DNA of 64,000 bases, taken from contig JAJEJC010000008.1 of NCBI GenBank assembly GCA_022828105.1, positions 397,662-461,661 of the forward strand. The letters run 5' to 3'. This DNA is from Dehalococcoidia bacterium. Lineage in GTDB: Bacteria; Chloroflexota; Dehalococcoidia; Bin125. The position numbers and the translations under genes are program-made. The number at the start of each line of letters is the position of its first letter. Positions within the stretch are counted from its first letter, which is position 1. Of this stretch, positions 54,411-63,759 are shown in pieces. Below the pieces are notes generated by a model. It saw nothing but the letters and a program-made list of their open reading frames with translations, was not told where the DNA came from and searched no databases.

Positions 54411-54861
54411 TGATCACCTCAACGCTGCCGCCGGCGGCAACGATCTTCGCCTCGGCTGCCGGTGAAATCCGCTCCACCCGCACCTGCAAGGCTGTAGCTA
54501 TCTCGCCGCCCGCCAGCACCTTGAACCGCTGCGACGCGCGGCGCAAGAGACCGGCCGCGACCAGCGTCTCGCTATCGACCGTATCACCATCTTCGAATCG
54601 CCGATCCAGCTCGATGACGTTGATCGGCTGCGCTTCCACACGGAAGGGCGCCTTGAATCCCTTGCGCCGCGGCAGGGTGCGCATCATCGACATCGCCCCG
54701 CCTTCGAACACCGAGTTGTAGTCCCGGCCTGCTCGCGAACGCTGGCCTTTCAGACCGCGTCCCGAGTACGTTCCTTTGCCCGAGGCGTTGCCTCGGCCGA
54801 CCCGCTTGCGCGCCTTCCGCGATCCGGGCGCCGGCCGCAGATCGTTCAATCGCAGCACCAT
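54370..54861 (-). CDS. rplO: 50S ribosomal protein L15
   Basis: 163 residues. LNDLRPAPGSRKARKRVGRG and GKGTYSGRGLKGQRSRAG are diagnostic. A short acidic tail (INAESPDSSGADQA) ends the protein inside the first codons of secY, a 41-base overlap. Confidence 0.96.
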   Translation of the reverse strand: MVLRLNDLRPAPGSRKARKRVGRGNASGKGTYSGRGLKGQRSRAGRDYNSVFEGGAMSMMRTLPRRKGFKAPFRVEAQPINVIELDRRFEDGDTVDSETLVAAGLLRRASQRFKVLAGGEIATALQVRVERISPAAEAKIVAAGGSVEVINAESPDSSGADQA

Positions 54862-55049
54862 CAGGCGTCCTCGACTTCCGTCACCGTGACGAGATGCGAG
54901 ACCTTCTGAATCATCCCGCGCACGTCCGGCGTGTCATCTTTGATCGTGCTCTGGCCCAGCCGCCGCAGACCCAGCGATCGGATCGTGTGGCCCTGGTCGG
55001 CCCGATAGCCGATCGCGGACTTCGTGTACGTGATCATGAGTTGTGACAT
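54861..55049 (-). CDS. rpmD: 50S ribosomal protein L30
   Basis: 62 residues. [20 protein letters not shown], then [22 protein letters not shown] matches the short bacterial L30. One-base contact with rplO; six bases after rpsE. Confidence 0.95.
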   Translation of the reverse strand: MSQLMITYTKSAIGYRADQGHTIRSLGLRRLGQSTIKDDTPDVRGMIQKVSHLVTVTEVEDA

Positions 55050-55055
55050 GCGCCG

Positions 55056-55661
55056 CTACTCGCTCGTTCCGGCCGCGGCCAGCTCGGGCTCAACAGCCTC
55101 CGATTCAGCAGCAGTCTCGACCTCGGTCGGCAATCGCCCGGCCAGGCGCAGGCGCTCGCGGCGCACCTGGACCGGATCGCGCAGCTGCTCCAGCGCGCGC
55201 AGCGTCGCCTGGACCACGTTGACCACATTGTTCGAGCCCAGCGACTTCGACAGCACGTTGCGCAATCCCGCCGCTTCCAGCACAGCCCGCACGCCTCCGC
55301 CTGCAATCACCCCGGTTCCCGGCGCCGCCGGCTTCAGCAACACCTGCGACGCGCAGAATCGCGCCGTGATTGGATGCGGAATCGTGCCGTTGCGGATCGG
55401 CACGCTGACCATGTCACGCCGCGCGATGGTCGAGCCCTTGCGGATTGCGTCCGGCACTTCGTTCGCCCGGCCAATCCCGATGCCCACGCGTCCGGCGCCG
55501 TCGCCGACGACGACCACCGAGGTGAACGAGAAACGCCGTCCACCCTTGACGACTTTGGCCACTCGCGAGACGGCCACCACCTTCTCGATGGTGTCGTCCT
55601 GCGGTTCATCGCGATCGCGTCTGCGGCCTCGACCGCGTCCGCCGTCTCGCTGTTGCACCAT
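55056..55661 (-). CDS. rpsE: 30S ribosomal protein S5
   Basis: 201 residues. [20 protein letters not shown] and [19 protein letters not shown] are S5 signatures. The N-terminus has about 15 extra Arg/Asp-rich residues and the C-terminus a Glu/Ala-rich tail ([17 protein letters not shown]). Confidence 0.96.
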   Translation of the reverse strand: MVQQRDGGRGRGRRRDRDEPQDDTIEKVVAVSRVAKVVKGGRRFSFTSVVVVGDGAGRVGIGIGRANEVPDAIRKGSTIARRDMVSVPIRNGTIPHPITARFCASQVLLKPAAPGTGVIAGGGVRAVLEAAGLRNVLSKSLGSNNVVNVVQATLRALEQLRDPVQVRRERLRLAGRLPTEVETAAESEAVEPELAAAGTSE

Positions 55662-55694
55662 GTCTTGCTCCTGATCCTCGCCTTCGACCGGCGG

Positions 55695-56078
55695 CTAGAA
55701 GACGAGTCCCGCCTCGCGCGCGGCTTCGGCCAACGCGCGGACGCGTCCGTGATACTGATACCCGGCGCGATCGAAGACGACGGCCGAGATGCCGGCATCC
55801 TGCGCCGCCTGCGCGAGCTGCCGCCCGACCGCTCGCGCGTTCGCCCGCTTGCCCGATCCGTCGTCATCCGTCGCCTCGGCCGACCCGTTGCCCAGATCCG
55901 AGGCGCTGACCAGGGTGACTCCGCGGTCGTCGTCGATGATCTGCCCGTAAATGTGCCGAGCCGAGCGAAACACACACAATCGCGGCCGCTGGGCCGTGCC
56001 GTGCACGCGCTTGCGCACGCGCAAATGGCGGCGTTTGCGCGCGGCATGATTAGTGAGCCGCTTGCTGCGTATCGTCAT
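55695..56078 (-). CDS. rplR: 50S ribosomal protein L18
   Basis: 127 residues. [20 protein letters not shown] and the C-terminal [20 protein letters not shown] are typical. The central loop ([11 protein letters not shown]) is longer and more acidic than in most bacteria. 5S rRNA-binding protein. Confidence 0.95.
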   Translation of the reverse strand: MTIRSKRLTNHAARKRRHLRVRKRVHGTAQRPRLCVFRSARHIYGQIIDDDRGVTLVSASDLGNGSAEATDDDGSGKRANARAVGRQLAQAAQDAGISAVVFDRAGYQYHGRVRALAEAAREAGLVF

Positions 56079-56131
56079 TGCTGTTGCTCCACCTCAACAC
56101 GCGCGCTCGGGAGGCCAGGCCGCCGAAGCGC

Positions 56132-56668
56132 CTAGCCAATCGCGCTCTTGCCCTGCTTGCGGCGGACCCATTCGCCCTGGTAACGGATGCCCTTGCCCTT
56201 GTACGGCTCGGGCGGACGCACCGCGCGAATCTCCGCCGCTTGCTGGCCAACGACCTGTTTGTTTGCGCCACGGACGTGCACGAGCTGGCCTTCGACCTCG
56301 AATTCGATTCCGTCCGGCGGGTCTTTTCGCACCAGGTGCGAGAATCCCACCCGGAGCACGAGAGTCTTGCCGTCCATCTCCGCCCGGTAGCCGGTGCCCT
56401 GAATCTCCAGCGTCTTGGTCCAGCCGTCCGAGACCCCGGTCACCATATTCTGAATCAACGATCTGGCCAGCCCGTGCTGGGAGCGGTGTTCACGCCGGTC
56501 GCTGGGCCGGGTCACAACAATCTCACCGTCGTCCAGCGTCACGTGCAGGTCGCGGTGCAAGTCCTGTTGCAACTCGCCGCGCGGACCCTTGACCGCGACG
56601 TGACCCGGTTCGATTTCAATGCTCACGCCCGCAGGGACCGCCACGGGCTGACGACCTACACGACTCAT
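56132..56668 (-). CDS. rplF: 50S ribosomal protein L6
   Basis: 178 residues from ATG 56666-56668, with GGGAG upstream. MSRVGRQPVAVPAGVSIEIE, IQGTGYRAEMDGKTLVLRVG and RPPEPYKGKGIRYQGEWVRR are diagnostic. The frame extends 20 codons further upstream, but that part lies in the rpsH gap and has no homology. Confidence 0.96.
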   Translation of the reverse strand: MSRVGRQPVAVPAGVSIEIEPGHVAVKGPRGELQQDLHRDLHVTLDDGEIVVTRPSDRREHRSQHGLARSLIQNMVTGVSDGWTKTLEIQGTGYRAEMDGKTLVLRVGFSHLVRKDPPDGIEFEVEGQLVHVRGANKQVVGQQAAEIRAVRPPEPYKGKGIRYQGEWVRRKQGKSAIG

Positions 56669-56699
56669 TGTCCAGCTCCCGTTCCCCTGGCTCGGCGGT

Positions 56700-57104
56700 T
56701 CACCATACAAAGCACAGCACTTCTCCACCCACGTTCTCGCGGCGCGCCTTCGCTCCCGTCATAACGCCCCGCGGCGTCGTCAAGATCGCCACACCGAGCC
56801 CACCGTATGGACGCGGAATCTCTCGCTTCTGCACATACACGCGCAGCCCCGGTCGCGACACCCGCTTCAAGCCCGACACCACCGACGAGCCTTCTTCGTC
56901 GTACAGCAGCTCGAGATCGAGGTCTCGACCCGCGCGTCCAACGCGCTCCCTGACCTCGTAGGAACGGATGAACCCCTCCTCCTCGAGCACGCTGGCGATC
57001 GAGATCTTCATCTTCGACGCCGGAATCTCCACGCGCGGATGGCCCGCGTGGATCGCGTTGCGAATGCGCGTCAGCATGTCGGCGACGGGATCAGTCACTG
57101 GCAT
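56700..57104 (-). CDS. rpsH: 30S ribosomal protein S8
   Basis: 134 residues. [20 protein letters not shown] at the start; [16 protein letters not shown] and the closing GGEVLCFVW are S8 hallmarks. The 99 bases up to rplE contain no rpsN, although S14 is usually encoded there. Confidence 0.96.
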   Translation of the reverse strand: MPVTDPVADMLTRIRNAIHAGHPRVEIPASKMKISIASVLEEEGFIRSYEVRERVGRAGRDLDLELLYDEEGSSVVSGLKRVSRPGLRVYVQKREIPRPYGGLGVAILTTPRGVMTGAKARRENVGGEVLCFVW

Positions 57105-57203
57105 TGCGAATCCTGCCTGCTAGCACCGCTCTTGGCGCTCCTGTCTGTGCCGGACGTAGCGTGTTGCATGACCTCTGCCATGTCATCTCTCTTCTCGTCC
57201 CGC

Positions 57204-57788
57204 TCACTGCGTTCGCTCGAAGGGAAAGCCGAGCAGCTCCAACAGCCGCCGGCCCTCGGCGTCAGTCCGCGCCGTGGTAATGATGTTCACCTGCAGCGAG
57301 CGCACCTTGTCGACATTGCCGTAGTCAATCTCGGGAAACACGATCTGCTCACGAATGCCCAGCGAGTAGTTGCCGCGTCCGTCGAACGCCGTCCGCGAGA
57401 CTCCCTGAAAGTCGCGAATACGCGGCAGCGCCGCGTTGATAGTGCGATCGAGAAACTCCCACATCCGCGCGCCGCGCAGTGTGCAGGAGACGCCCACGTT
57501 GTTGCCCTCCCGCAGCTTGAAGTTGGCAATCGACTTCTTCGCCTTGTTGATCACCGGCTTCTGCCCGGTGATCGTGGTGATGTCGGCGACGCAATTCTCC
57601 AGGATCGCCGCGCCGCCCGGGCCCAGCGCCTCGCCCACGCCTGCGTTGACCACCACCTTAACCACTCGCGGCACCTGCATGACGTTCTCGTAGCGGTTCT
57701 CCTCGAACAACCGCGGAGCGATTTCCGTCTCGAAGCGCTGCTTCAGGCGCGGAGCCTCGACGCCGTTCTCGGTTGCTTGTGTCGTCAT
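57204..57788 (-). CDS. rplE: 50S ribosomal protein L5
   Basis: 194 residues from ATG 57786-57788. RLFEENRYENVMQVPRVVKV, TGQKPVINKAKKSIANFKLR and FPEIDYGNVDKVRSLQVNII are diagnostic. Start overlaps the rplX stop (TGATG). Confidence 0.96.
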   Translation of the reverse strand: MTTQATENGVEAPRLKQRFETEIAPRLFEENRYENVMQVPRVVKVVVNAGVGEALGPGGAAILENCVADITTITGQKPVINKAKKSIANFKLREGNNVGVSCTLRGARMWEFLDRTINAALPRIRDFQGVSRTAFDGRGNYSLGIREQIVFPEIDYGNVDKVRSLQVNIITTARTDAEGRRLLELLGFPFERTQ

Positions 57789-58102
57789 CAGTCGATATCT
57801 CCGTCGCACTTGCGGCAGACCCGCGTCTTCACGCCATCGGCCCGCTCGCGGAAGCCGACCCGGGCAGGCCGATCGCAGAGCGGACAAACCACCGCCACCT
57901 TCGACTCGTGCAGCGGCGCCTCGCGCTCGATGATCCCGGCCGGCGCGCCGAGCTGCGTCGCCTGCATGTGCCGCTTGACCATGTTCAGTCCGGTCACGAT
58001 CACGCGTTGATCCTTGGGCAGTACCTGCCGCACCTGGCCGCGGCGGCCGCGATCCTTGCCGCTCCGCACCTCGACCAGGTCGTCACGCTGGATTCGACGC
58101 AT
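57788..58102 (-). CDS. rplX: 50S ribosomal protein L24 with C-terminal zinc ribbon
   Basis: 104 residues. The KOW part (DLVEVRSGKDRGRRGQVRQV) is standard. The C-terminal part has Cys73/Cys76 (CPLC) and Cys96/Cys99 (CRKC), a likely zinc ribbon found in only some bacterial L24 proteins. Directly abuts rplN. Confidence 0.95.
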   Translation of the reverse strand: MRRIQRDDLVEVRSGKDRGRRGQVRQVLPKDQRVIVTGLNMVKRHMQATQLGAPAGIIEREAPLHESKVAVVCPLCDRPARVGFRERADGVKTRVCRKCDGDID

Positions 58103-58474
58103 CTAGACCACCTCCGGCGCCAGCGAGACGATGCGCATGAAGTCCCGCTCCCGCAACTCACGCGCGACCGGTCCCAGGATCCGAGTCCCGGTCGGGTTCT
58201 GACCGTCGGCGCCCAGGATCACCGCCGCGTTGTCGTCGAATCGAATGTAGGAACCGTCCACGCGCCGGTATTGCTTCGCCACACGCACGATCACCGCGCG
58301 GACCACCTGGCCGGCGCGGACCTCGCGGTTCGGATCGGCCTGCTTGACCGTCGCCACAATGGTGTCGCCGACCGAGGCATAGCGCCGTTTCGTTCCGCCA
58401 AGCACGCGGATGCACTTGATCACTCGGGCCCCCGAGTTGTCCGCCACGCGCAGGGATGATTCCTGCTGAATCAC
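58103..58474 (-). CDS. rplN: 50S ribosomal protein L14
   Basis: 123 residues, standard. [40 protein letters not shown] and [20 protein letters not shown] are typical. ATGA overlap with rpsQ. Confidence 0.97.
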   Translation of the reverse strand: MIQQESSLRVADNSGARVIKCIRVLGGTKRRYASVGDTIVATVKQADPNREVRAGQVVRAVIVRVAKQYRRVDGSYIRFDDNAAVILGADGQNPTGTRILGPVARELRERDFMRIVSLAPEVV

Positions 58475-58815
58475 TCGGAATCCTCACTCCCCGATTCGGC
58501 GTCCGCACCGGACGGCGCGGCAGCCTCCTCCAGCGACGGCGCGCCAATCTCCTGCGGCTGAATCTCAGCCACCTCGCGGCGCTCCAGGATCTCGACCACC
58601 CGCCACGACTTGCGCTTCGACAGCGGCCGGCACTCCTCGATCACCACGCGATCGCCAATCTTGCAGTCGTTCAGCTCATCATGCGCGAGGTAGCGCTTGC
58701 GCCGCCGCATCACCTTTTTGTACAGCGGATGCCGCACAGTGCGTTCCACGTGAACCGACACGGTCTTGTGCCGCGCATCGGCAACGGCAAATCCGACACG
58801 TCGTTTGCGAGCCAT
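58471..58815 (-). CDS. rpsQ: 30S ribosomal protein S17 with acidic C-terminal tail
   Basis: 114 residues against about 85. The core [20 protein letters not shown] and [20 protein letters not shown] is normal. The last 30 residues are an added acidic tail ([20 protein letters not shown]). Confidence 0.95.
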   Translation of the reverse strand: MARKRRVGFAVADARHKTVSVHVERTVRHPLYKKVMRRRKRYLAHDELNDCKIGDRVVIEECRPLSKRKSWRVVEILERREVAEIQPQEIGAPSLEEAAAPSGADAESGSEDSE

Positions 58816-58818
58816 CGG

Positions 58819-59169
58819 TTACGCTTCCTCGCTCGGCGAACCGTCGTCCGGCTCCGCCTGGTTCTCAGTCTCGTTCTGAGCCTCGTTCTCGACTTCGTTC
58901 TCGGTCTCCGCCGCCTCGGGCTCGGCTTCCACGACCCGGGCAAGCGGCTCAATCGGTTCACCGCGCGCCTCGGCCAGTTGCCGTTCTCGCAGGATCGTCC
59001 GCAACCGCGCGACCTGCCGCTTTGCCTGGCGCATCGCCATCGGATTCTGCAGTTGCCGCGTGCCCTTCTGGAATTGCAGGTTGAAGACTTCGCGATAGCC
59101 CTCGTTGATCGCCTCGCCCAGCTCGGCGTCGGTCATCGCGCGCGCTTCGTCGGCCAGTGGATTCGGCAT
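58819..59169 (-). CDS. rpmC: 50S ribosomal protein L29 with long acidic C-terminal tail
   Basis: 116 residues against about 65. The core is MTDAELGEAINEGYREVFNL and QLQNPMAMRQAKRQVARLRT. From about residue 72 the chain is Glu/Asn-rich (EAEPEAAETENEVENEAQNE), an unusual acidic tail of about 45 residues. The ATG at 59167-59169 has GGAGGTG upstream; the frame continues upstream antisense-free into rplP without homology. Confidence 0.93.
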   Translation of the reverse strand: MPNPLADEARAMTDAELGEAINEGYREVFNLQFQKGTRQLQNPMAMRQAKRQVARLRTILRERQLAEARGEPIEPLARVVEAEPEAAETENEVENEAQNETENQAEPDDGSPSEEA

Positions 59170-59171
59170 CG

Positions 59172-59591
59172 CTACACCACCTCCGCCTCTCGCACGACCA
59201 CGCGCGTGCGCACCGGCAGCTTGTGGCTCGCGCGGCGCAACGCTTCGCGCGCATCCTCTTCCGGCACGCCGGCGAGCTCGAACAGCACCCGACCGGGCTT
59301 GACCACCGCAACCCACTTCTCAGGGGCGCCCTTGCCCTTGCCCATTCGCGTTTCGGCCGGCTTCTGCGTCACCGACTTGTCGGGGAACACGCGGATCCAG
59401 ACCTTCCCGCCGCGGCGAACATAGTGCGTGATCGCGCGACGCGCCGCCTCAAGCTGACGCCCGTCAATCCAGGCCGCCTCCAGCGATTGCAACCCGATCT
59501 CGCCAAAGGCGACCGAGTTGCCCGCCTGCGCCATCCCGCGGCGTCGACCGCGATGATGCTTGCGCCACTTGACACGTCGGGGCTGTAGCAT
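59172..59591 (-). CDS. rplP: 50S ribosomal protein L16
   Basis: 139 residues. [40 protein letters not shown] and [20 protein letters not shown] are diagnostic. TGATG overlap with rpsC. Confidence 0.97.
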   Translation of the reverse strand: MLQPRRVKWRKHHRGRRRGMAQAGNSVAFGEIGLQSLEAAWIDGRQLEAARRAITHYVRRGGKVWIRVFPDKSVTQKPAETRMGKGKGAPEKWVAVVKPGRVLFELAGVPEEDAREALRRASHKLPVRTRVVVREAEVV

Positions 59592-60301
59592 CAGCGGCCT
59601 CCCCGCCCACCGGCGACCGGCGGCTCAATTGCCTGGGCCGGACCGCCAGTGGTCTCCGGCTCCGCCCCGAACGGCAGAATCTCGCCCTTGTAAATCCACA
59701 CCTTGACGCCGATCTTGCCGAACACCGTGTTTGCCTCGGCGAATCCATAGTCAATGTCCGCCCGCAGTGTGTGCAGCGGCACCCGGCCCGACATCTCCTG
59801 CGCACGCCGCGACATCTCGGCTCCGCCCAGGCGGCCCGAAATGATGATCTTCGCTCCCTGCGCGCCGCGCTGCATCGTGCGCTGCACCGCCTGCTTGATC
59901 GCTCGACGGAACGCGATCCGGCGTTCCATCTGCTCCGCCACGTTGCGCGCCACCAACTGCGCATCCAACTCGGGCACGCGAATCTCGGAGACATCGACCC
60001 GCAACCGGATCGGTCGCGCAATCAGCCGTTCGAGATCCTTGCGCAGCTCTTCCACGTTCTGGCCGCCGCGACCAATCACGATCCCCGGCTTCGCCGTGTG
60101 CAGCTTGACGCCGAGCTGGTTCGCGTTCCGCTCGATGTCGACTCGCGAGATCATCGCCTCGTTCAATCGCTCGTCGATGAAGTCGCGAATCTTCCGATCT
60201 TCAGCCAGCAACTCCGCGTACTGCTTGTCCGAGTACCACTGCGAGCGCCACTCGTAAATCGTGCCAATGCGGAAGCTGGTGGGATGTACTTTTTGTCCCA
60301 T
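59591..60301 (-). CDS. rpsC: 30S ribosomal protein S3
   Basis: 236 residues. [20 protein letters not shown], the KH motif [20 protein letters not shown] and the C-terminal [17 protein letters not shown] are S3 signatures. The end is slightly extended and Gly/Ala-rich. Confidence 0.97.
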   Translation of the reverse strand: MGQKVHPTSFRIGTIYEWRSQWYSDKQYAELLAEDRKIRDFIDERLNEAMISRVDIERNANQLGVKLHTAKPGIVIGRGGQNVEELRKDLERLIARPIRLRVDVSEIRVPELDAQLVARNVAEQMERRIAFRRAIKQAVQRTMQRGAQGAKIIISGRLGGAEMSRRAQEMSGRVPLHTLRADIDYGFAEANTVFGKIGVKVWIYKGEILPFGAEPETTGGPAQAIEPPVAGGRGGR

Positions 60302-60324
60302 GGCGGTGTCCGTCCTCTGCGTCC

Positions 60325-60666
60325 CTATTGGTCGTTGCCGTCGGACACGACGACGGTGATGTGCGCGGTTCGCTTCAGAATCCGGCCGACCCGCCCGCGC
60401 GCCTTGGCTCGAAAGCGGCGCAACGTGCGGCCGTCTCCGGCCTCGATCGAATGGATGTGCAGGTCTCGAGCGTCAAGCCCGTAGTTGTTCTCTGCGTTCG
60501 CGACCGCCGAGTCCAACACCTTGGCCACATCGCGCGCGATTGGTTTGGGTGTAAAGCGAAGCTGCAACCGTGCTTCGTCGACCTGCATGCCGCGCAGTCC
60601 CTGCATGACCAGCCGCACCTTACGCGGCGATGTGCGTACGAACTTGGCGCTCGCCTGGACCTGCAT
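60325..60666 (-). CDS. rplV: 50S ribosomal protein L22
   Basis: 113 residues. [40 protein letters not shown] and [20 protein letters not shown] are typical. Start overlaps the rpsS stop (TGATG). Confidence 0.97.
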   Translation of the reverse strand: MQVQASAKFVRTSPRKVRLVMQGLRGMQVDEARLQLRFTPKPIARDVAKVLDSAVANAENNYGLDARDLHIHSIEAGDGRTLRRFRAKARGRVGRILKRTAHITVVVSDGNDQ

Positions 60667-60950
60667 CAGCGCACCCGCGTCCCACGGTCGGAGCGACCGA
60701 TATGTCCGCGAAACGTGCGCGTCGGCGCAAACTCGCCCAGTTTGTGACCGACCATGTTCTCGGTCACAAAGACCGGCACATGCCGACGGCCATCATGCAC
60801 CGCGATGGTCAGACCCACCATCTCCGGCACGATCGTCGAGGCCCGCGCCCAGGTCTGGATCACGGTCCGCGCGCCGGCCGCGCGAACCCGCTGCACCTTC
60901 TGCATCAACTTGTGGTCCACGTAGGGACCCTTCTTCGTCGATCGGGACAT
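60666..60950 (-). CDS. rpsS: 30S ribosomal protein S19
   Basis: 94 residues. [40 protein letters not shown] and [16 protein letters not shown] are diagnostic. 21 bases after rplB. Confidence 0.97.
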   Translation of the reverse strand: MSRSTKKGPYVDHKLMQKVQRVRAAGARTVIQTWARASTIVPEMVGLTIAVHDGRRHVPVFVTENMVGHKLGEFAPTRTFRGHIGRSDRGTRVR

Positions 60951-60971
60951 CGCGATAGACCTCTGTCTTCC

Positions 60972-61808
60972 TTAGCGCCGTCGTCCGCGGCGGCGCACGA
61001 TGTACTTGTCGGACTGTTTCTTGCCGCGCGTGCGGCGGCCCAGCGTGTACCAGCCCCACGGCGACTTCGGACCCGGCAAGCCAATCGGCGCCTTGCCCTC
61101 TCCGCCGCCGTGCGGGTGATCGACCGGATTCATCACCGAACCGCGGACCTGTGGCCGCCGCCCGCGGTGTCGGTTGCGTCCGGCCTTGCCGAGCTTGATG
61201 TTCGAGTGTTCGACATTGCCCACCTGGCCAATTGTCGCGTAGCAGGCCGATCGCACTCGCCGCATCTCGCCCGAGGGCAGCCGCAGCAGCGCGTAGTCGC
61301 CCTCTTTGGCCATGATCTGCGCGGAGGCGCCGGCCGAGCGCACCATCTGCGCGCCGCGTCCTTCGCTCAGCTCCACGTTGTGCACCTGGGTACCATTGGG
61401 AATCGCCGACATCGGCAAGGCGTTGCCGACTCGAATCGGCGCCTCTGGACCTGACATCACCCGATCGTCCACACGTAGTCCGTTCGGCGCCACGATGTAG
61501 CGCTTCTCACCGTCCGTATAGAAGATCAGCGCGATGCGCGCCGTGCGATTCGGGTCGTACTCGATCGCCGCCACGCGGCCTTCGATGCCGATCCGATCGC
61601 GCCGCTTCCAGTCGATGATCCTGTAGCGCCGCTTGTGGCCGCCGCCCCGGTGGCGCACGGTCACGCGCCCCTTGTTGTTGCGGCCCGACTTCTTCTTCAG
61701 CGGAGCAAGCAGGCTCTTCTCCGGCTTCTTCTTCGTAATCTCCTCAAACGTGTGACCCGAGGAATTCCGTCGACCGGGAGAAGTGGGCTTGAAGTTCTTA
61801 ATCGGCAC
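60972..61808 (-). CDS. rplB: 50S ribosomal protein L2
   Basis: 278 residues. [40 protein letters not shown] and the catalytic-centre-proximal [19 protein letters not shown] with its conserved His are present. One base after rplW. Confidence 0.98.
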   Translation of the reverse strand: MPIKNFKPTSPGRRNSSGHTFEEITKKKPEKSLLAPLKKKSGRNNKGRVTVRHRGGGHKRRYRIIDWKRRDRIGIEGRVAAIEYDPNRTARIALIFYTDGEKRYIVAPNGLRVDDRVMSGPEAPIRVGNALPMSAIPNGTQVHNVELSEGRGAQMVRSAGASAQIMAKEGDYALLRLPSGEMRRVRSACYATIGQVGNVEHSNIKLGKAGRNRHRGRRPQVRGSVMNPVDHPHGGGEGKAPIGLPGPKSPWGWYTLGRRTRGKKQSDKYIVRRRGRRR

Positions 61809-61809
61809 G

Positions 61810-62109
61810 TCAGACCCCCTCGAACAGGCGGATCTCGTAGCCGTCGGCCAGCGTCACGATCGCCTTTTTCCAGTCGCGTTCCCGACCCGGACGGCCTCGG
61901 CCAATCCGCTTCGTGTCGCCACGCACGTTGATCACGTTGACTTTCGTCACCTGCACCGAGAACGCGATCTCAATCGCCTCGCGGATCTGCAGCTTGTTGG
62001 CGCGCGGATCGACCTCGAACACGTACTTGCCGTGTTCGGCCAACTCGGTCGACTTCTCGGTGATGATCGGCTCGCGAAGCACTGCGAACGGATGAATGTC
62101 CTTAGGCAT
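61810..62109 (-). CDS. rplW: 50S ribosomal protein L23
   Basis: 99 residues from ATG 62107-62109, with AGGAGG at ideal spacing; this overlaps the rplD stop by eight bases. [20 protein letters not shown] and [20 protein letters not shown] are the L23 pattern. Confidence 0.96.
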   Translation of the reverse strand: MPKDIHPFAVLREPIITEKSTELAEHGKYVFEVDPRANKLQIREAIEIAFSVQVTKVNVINVRGDTKRIGRGRPGRERDWKKAIVTLADGYEIRLFEGV

Positions 62110-62761
62110 CGCCCGCCTCCTCGTCCGCACTGCTTGACTCCACCGCCCACATCGCTTCGCAGCGGCGCACGGCCGCCTCGGTCATGATCAACTGATCGTG
62201 CGTGAGGATCAGGTAGCTGTTCAACGTCTGAGCCGGCATCGCCTGGATGTTGGGCAGATTCTGCGTACCCCGGACCAGCGCGTCGTCAACCCCATCCGAG
62301 ACCACCAACGCCGTCCGCTCAACACCGAGCGCGCTGCACAGACTCGACATCGTCGAAGTCTTCGCGTCGAACTCGACATCGGGACTCGTGACGATCACGC
62401 CGCCCTCCGACGCCCGCTGCGAGAGCAATGAGCGGATCGCCAGCCGGCGCATACGCTTCGGCAGCCGCTGACGATACGAACGCGGATGCGGTCCGTGGGC
62501 CACGGCGCCGCCGATCCGTGTCGGCGAGGAGGGCGTGCCCATCCGCGCCCGGCCGCCGCCCTTCTGTCGCCCCGTCTTCTTCGACGCCTGGCGGATGCCC
62601 GAGCGGTTCAGAGTCGAACTGTTCCCCTGTCGCGCATTGGCCCGCTGCGCGGTGACCGCCTGATGCACGACTGCCAGGTTCGGCTCGATGCCGAAGACCG
62701 AGTCGTCGGCCTCGATCTCGCCGGCGGCGTTGCCCTGTCCGTCAATCAGCGGGAGTTTCAT
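62102..62761 (-). CDS. rplD: 50S ribosomal protein L4
   Basis: 219 residues from ATG 62759-62761 (ATGA overlap with rplC). The extended-loop region GRQKGGGRARMGTPSSPTRI and GVERTALVVSDGVDD are typical. A short acidic tail ([12 protein letters not shown]) is added. The reading frame continues upstream to 63232 only by chance. Confidence 0.96.
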   Translation of the reverse strand: MKLPLIDGQGNAAGEIEADDSVFGIEPNLAVVHQAVTAQRANARQGNSSTLNRSGIRQASKKTGRQKGGGRARMGTPSSPTRIGGAVAHGPHPRSYRQRLPKRMRRLAIRSLLSQRASEGGVIVTSPDVEFDAKTSTMSSLCSALGVERTALVVSDGVDDALVRGTQNLPNIQAMPAQTLNSYLILTHDQLIMTEAAVRRCEAMWAVESSSADEEAGDA

Positions 62762-63408
62762 CGCTTGCCGCCTCGCCGCTTGGTCTGTCGAATGCGGACC
62801 AGACCGTTCGTCGCGCCCGGCACCGATCCCTTGATGTAGATCAGGTGCCGATCCGCGTTGACGTTCACCACTTCCAGGTTCATCGACGTTGTCGTCTTGC
62901 CGCCCATGCGCCCCGCCATCCTCGTGCCCTTCAGGACACGGCCCGGCGTCGTGCCGGCGCCCACGGACCCGGGAGCCCGATGGCGGTCGCTCTGACCGTG
63001 CGTGCGCGGACCGCCGCGGAAGCCGTGCCGCTTGACCACGCCGGCGAACCCCTTGCCCTTGGACACGCCCTGGACATCCACGCGGTCGCCCACCGAGAAC
63101 ACCTCGCTCGCGTTGACCACCGTGCCGACTTCCAGCTCGTCCAACTCCTCCGCGCCGGCGCGGAACACCGCCAGGTGCTTGAGCGGACCGTTGGCCCCGG
63201 TGTGGCCGCGCTGAGCGCTGTTGATCCGCCACGGCGGCGCCGCGCCGAATCCCACCTGCACGCCCGAATAACCGTCACGCGGTTCGGTCATGATCTGCGT
63301 CACGGGACAGGGCCCGACCTCGAGCACGGTGCAGCCGACGACCGCGCCGTCCTCGCCGATCACTTGGACCATGCCCAACTTCTTGCCGAGGAGTCCGGGT
63401 ATCGCCAT
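62758..63408 (-). CDS. rplC: 50S ribosomal protein L3
   Basis: 216 residues. LLGKKLGMVQVIGEDGAVVG, GVSKGKGFAGVVKRHGFRGG and GRVLKGTRMAGRMGGKTTTS are diagnostic. Two bases after rpsJ. Confidence 0.97.
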   Translation of the reverse strand: MAIPGLLGKKLGMVQVIGEDGAVVGCTVLEVGPCPVTQIMTEPRDGYSGVQVGFGAAPPWRINSAQRGHTGANGPLKHLAVFRAGAEELDELEVGTVVNASEVFSVGDRVDVQGVSKGKGFAGVVKRHGFRGGPRTHGQSDRHRAPGSVGAGTTPGRVLKGTRMAGRMGGKTTTSMNLEVVNVNADRHLIYIKGSVPGATNGLVRIRQTKRRGGKR

Positions 63409-63410
63409 GA

Positions 63411-63719
63411 CTAGAGCTTGATCTCAACGTCAACGCCCGATGACAGCTGCAGCCGCATCAGCGAATCGACGGTTCGTCCGGTGGGTTCAATGATGTCGAT
63501 GATCCGCTTGTGCGTCCGAATCTCGAACTGCTCGCGACCATCCTTGTGGACGAAGGGCGATCGAATCACGGTGTACTTGCGGATCTCGGTGGGCAGCGGA
63601 ATCGGGCCGGCCACGCCGGCTCCCGTCTTCTCCGCCGTGTCCAGGATGTGGGCCGCCGACTCATCCAGGACGCGATGATCGTATGCCTTCAGGCGAATGC
63701 GAATCTTCTGCCGAGCCAT
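63411..63719 (-). CDS. rpsJ: 30S ribosomal protein S10
   Basis: 102 residues, standard. [40 protein letters not shown] and [20 protein letters not shown] are diagnostic. Follows tuf after about 40 bases. Confidence 0.98.
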   Translation of the reverse strand: MARQKIRIRLKAYDHRVLDESAAHILDTAEKTGAGVAGPIPLPTEIRKYTVIRSPFVHKDGREQFEIRTHKRIIDIIEPTGRTVDSLMRLQLSSGVDVEIKL

Positions 63720-63759
63720 AGTGTCGTCTCTCTGCCCTGGGCCTGTTCCGCTCTCGGCG

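Noticed and set aside
57105..57203. Possible rpsN between rplE and rpsH
   Set aside because: 99 bases are too few, and no S14 motif or zinc ribbon is seen in any frame.
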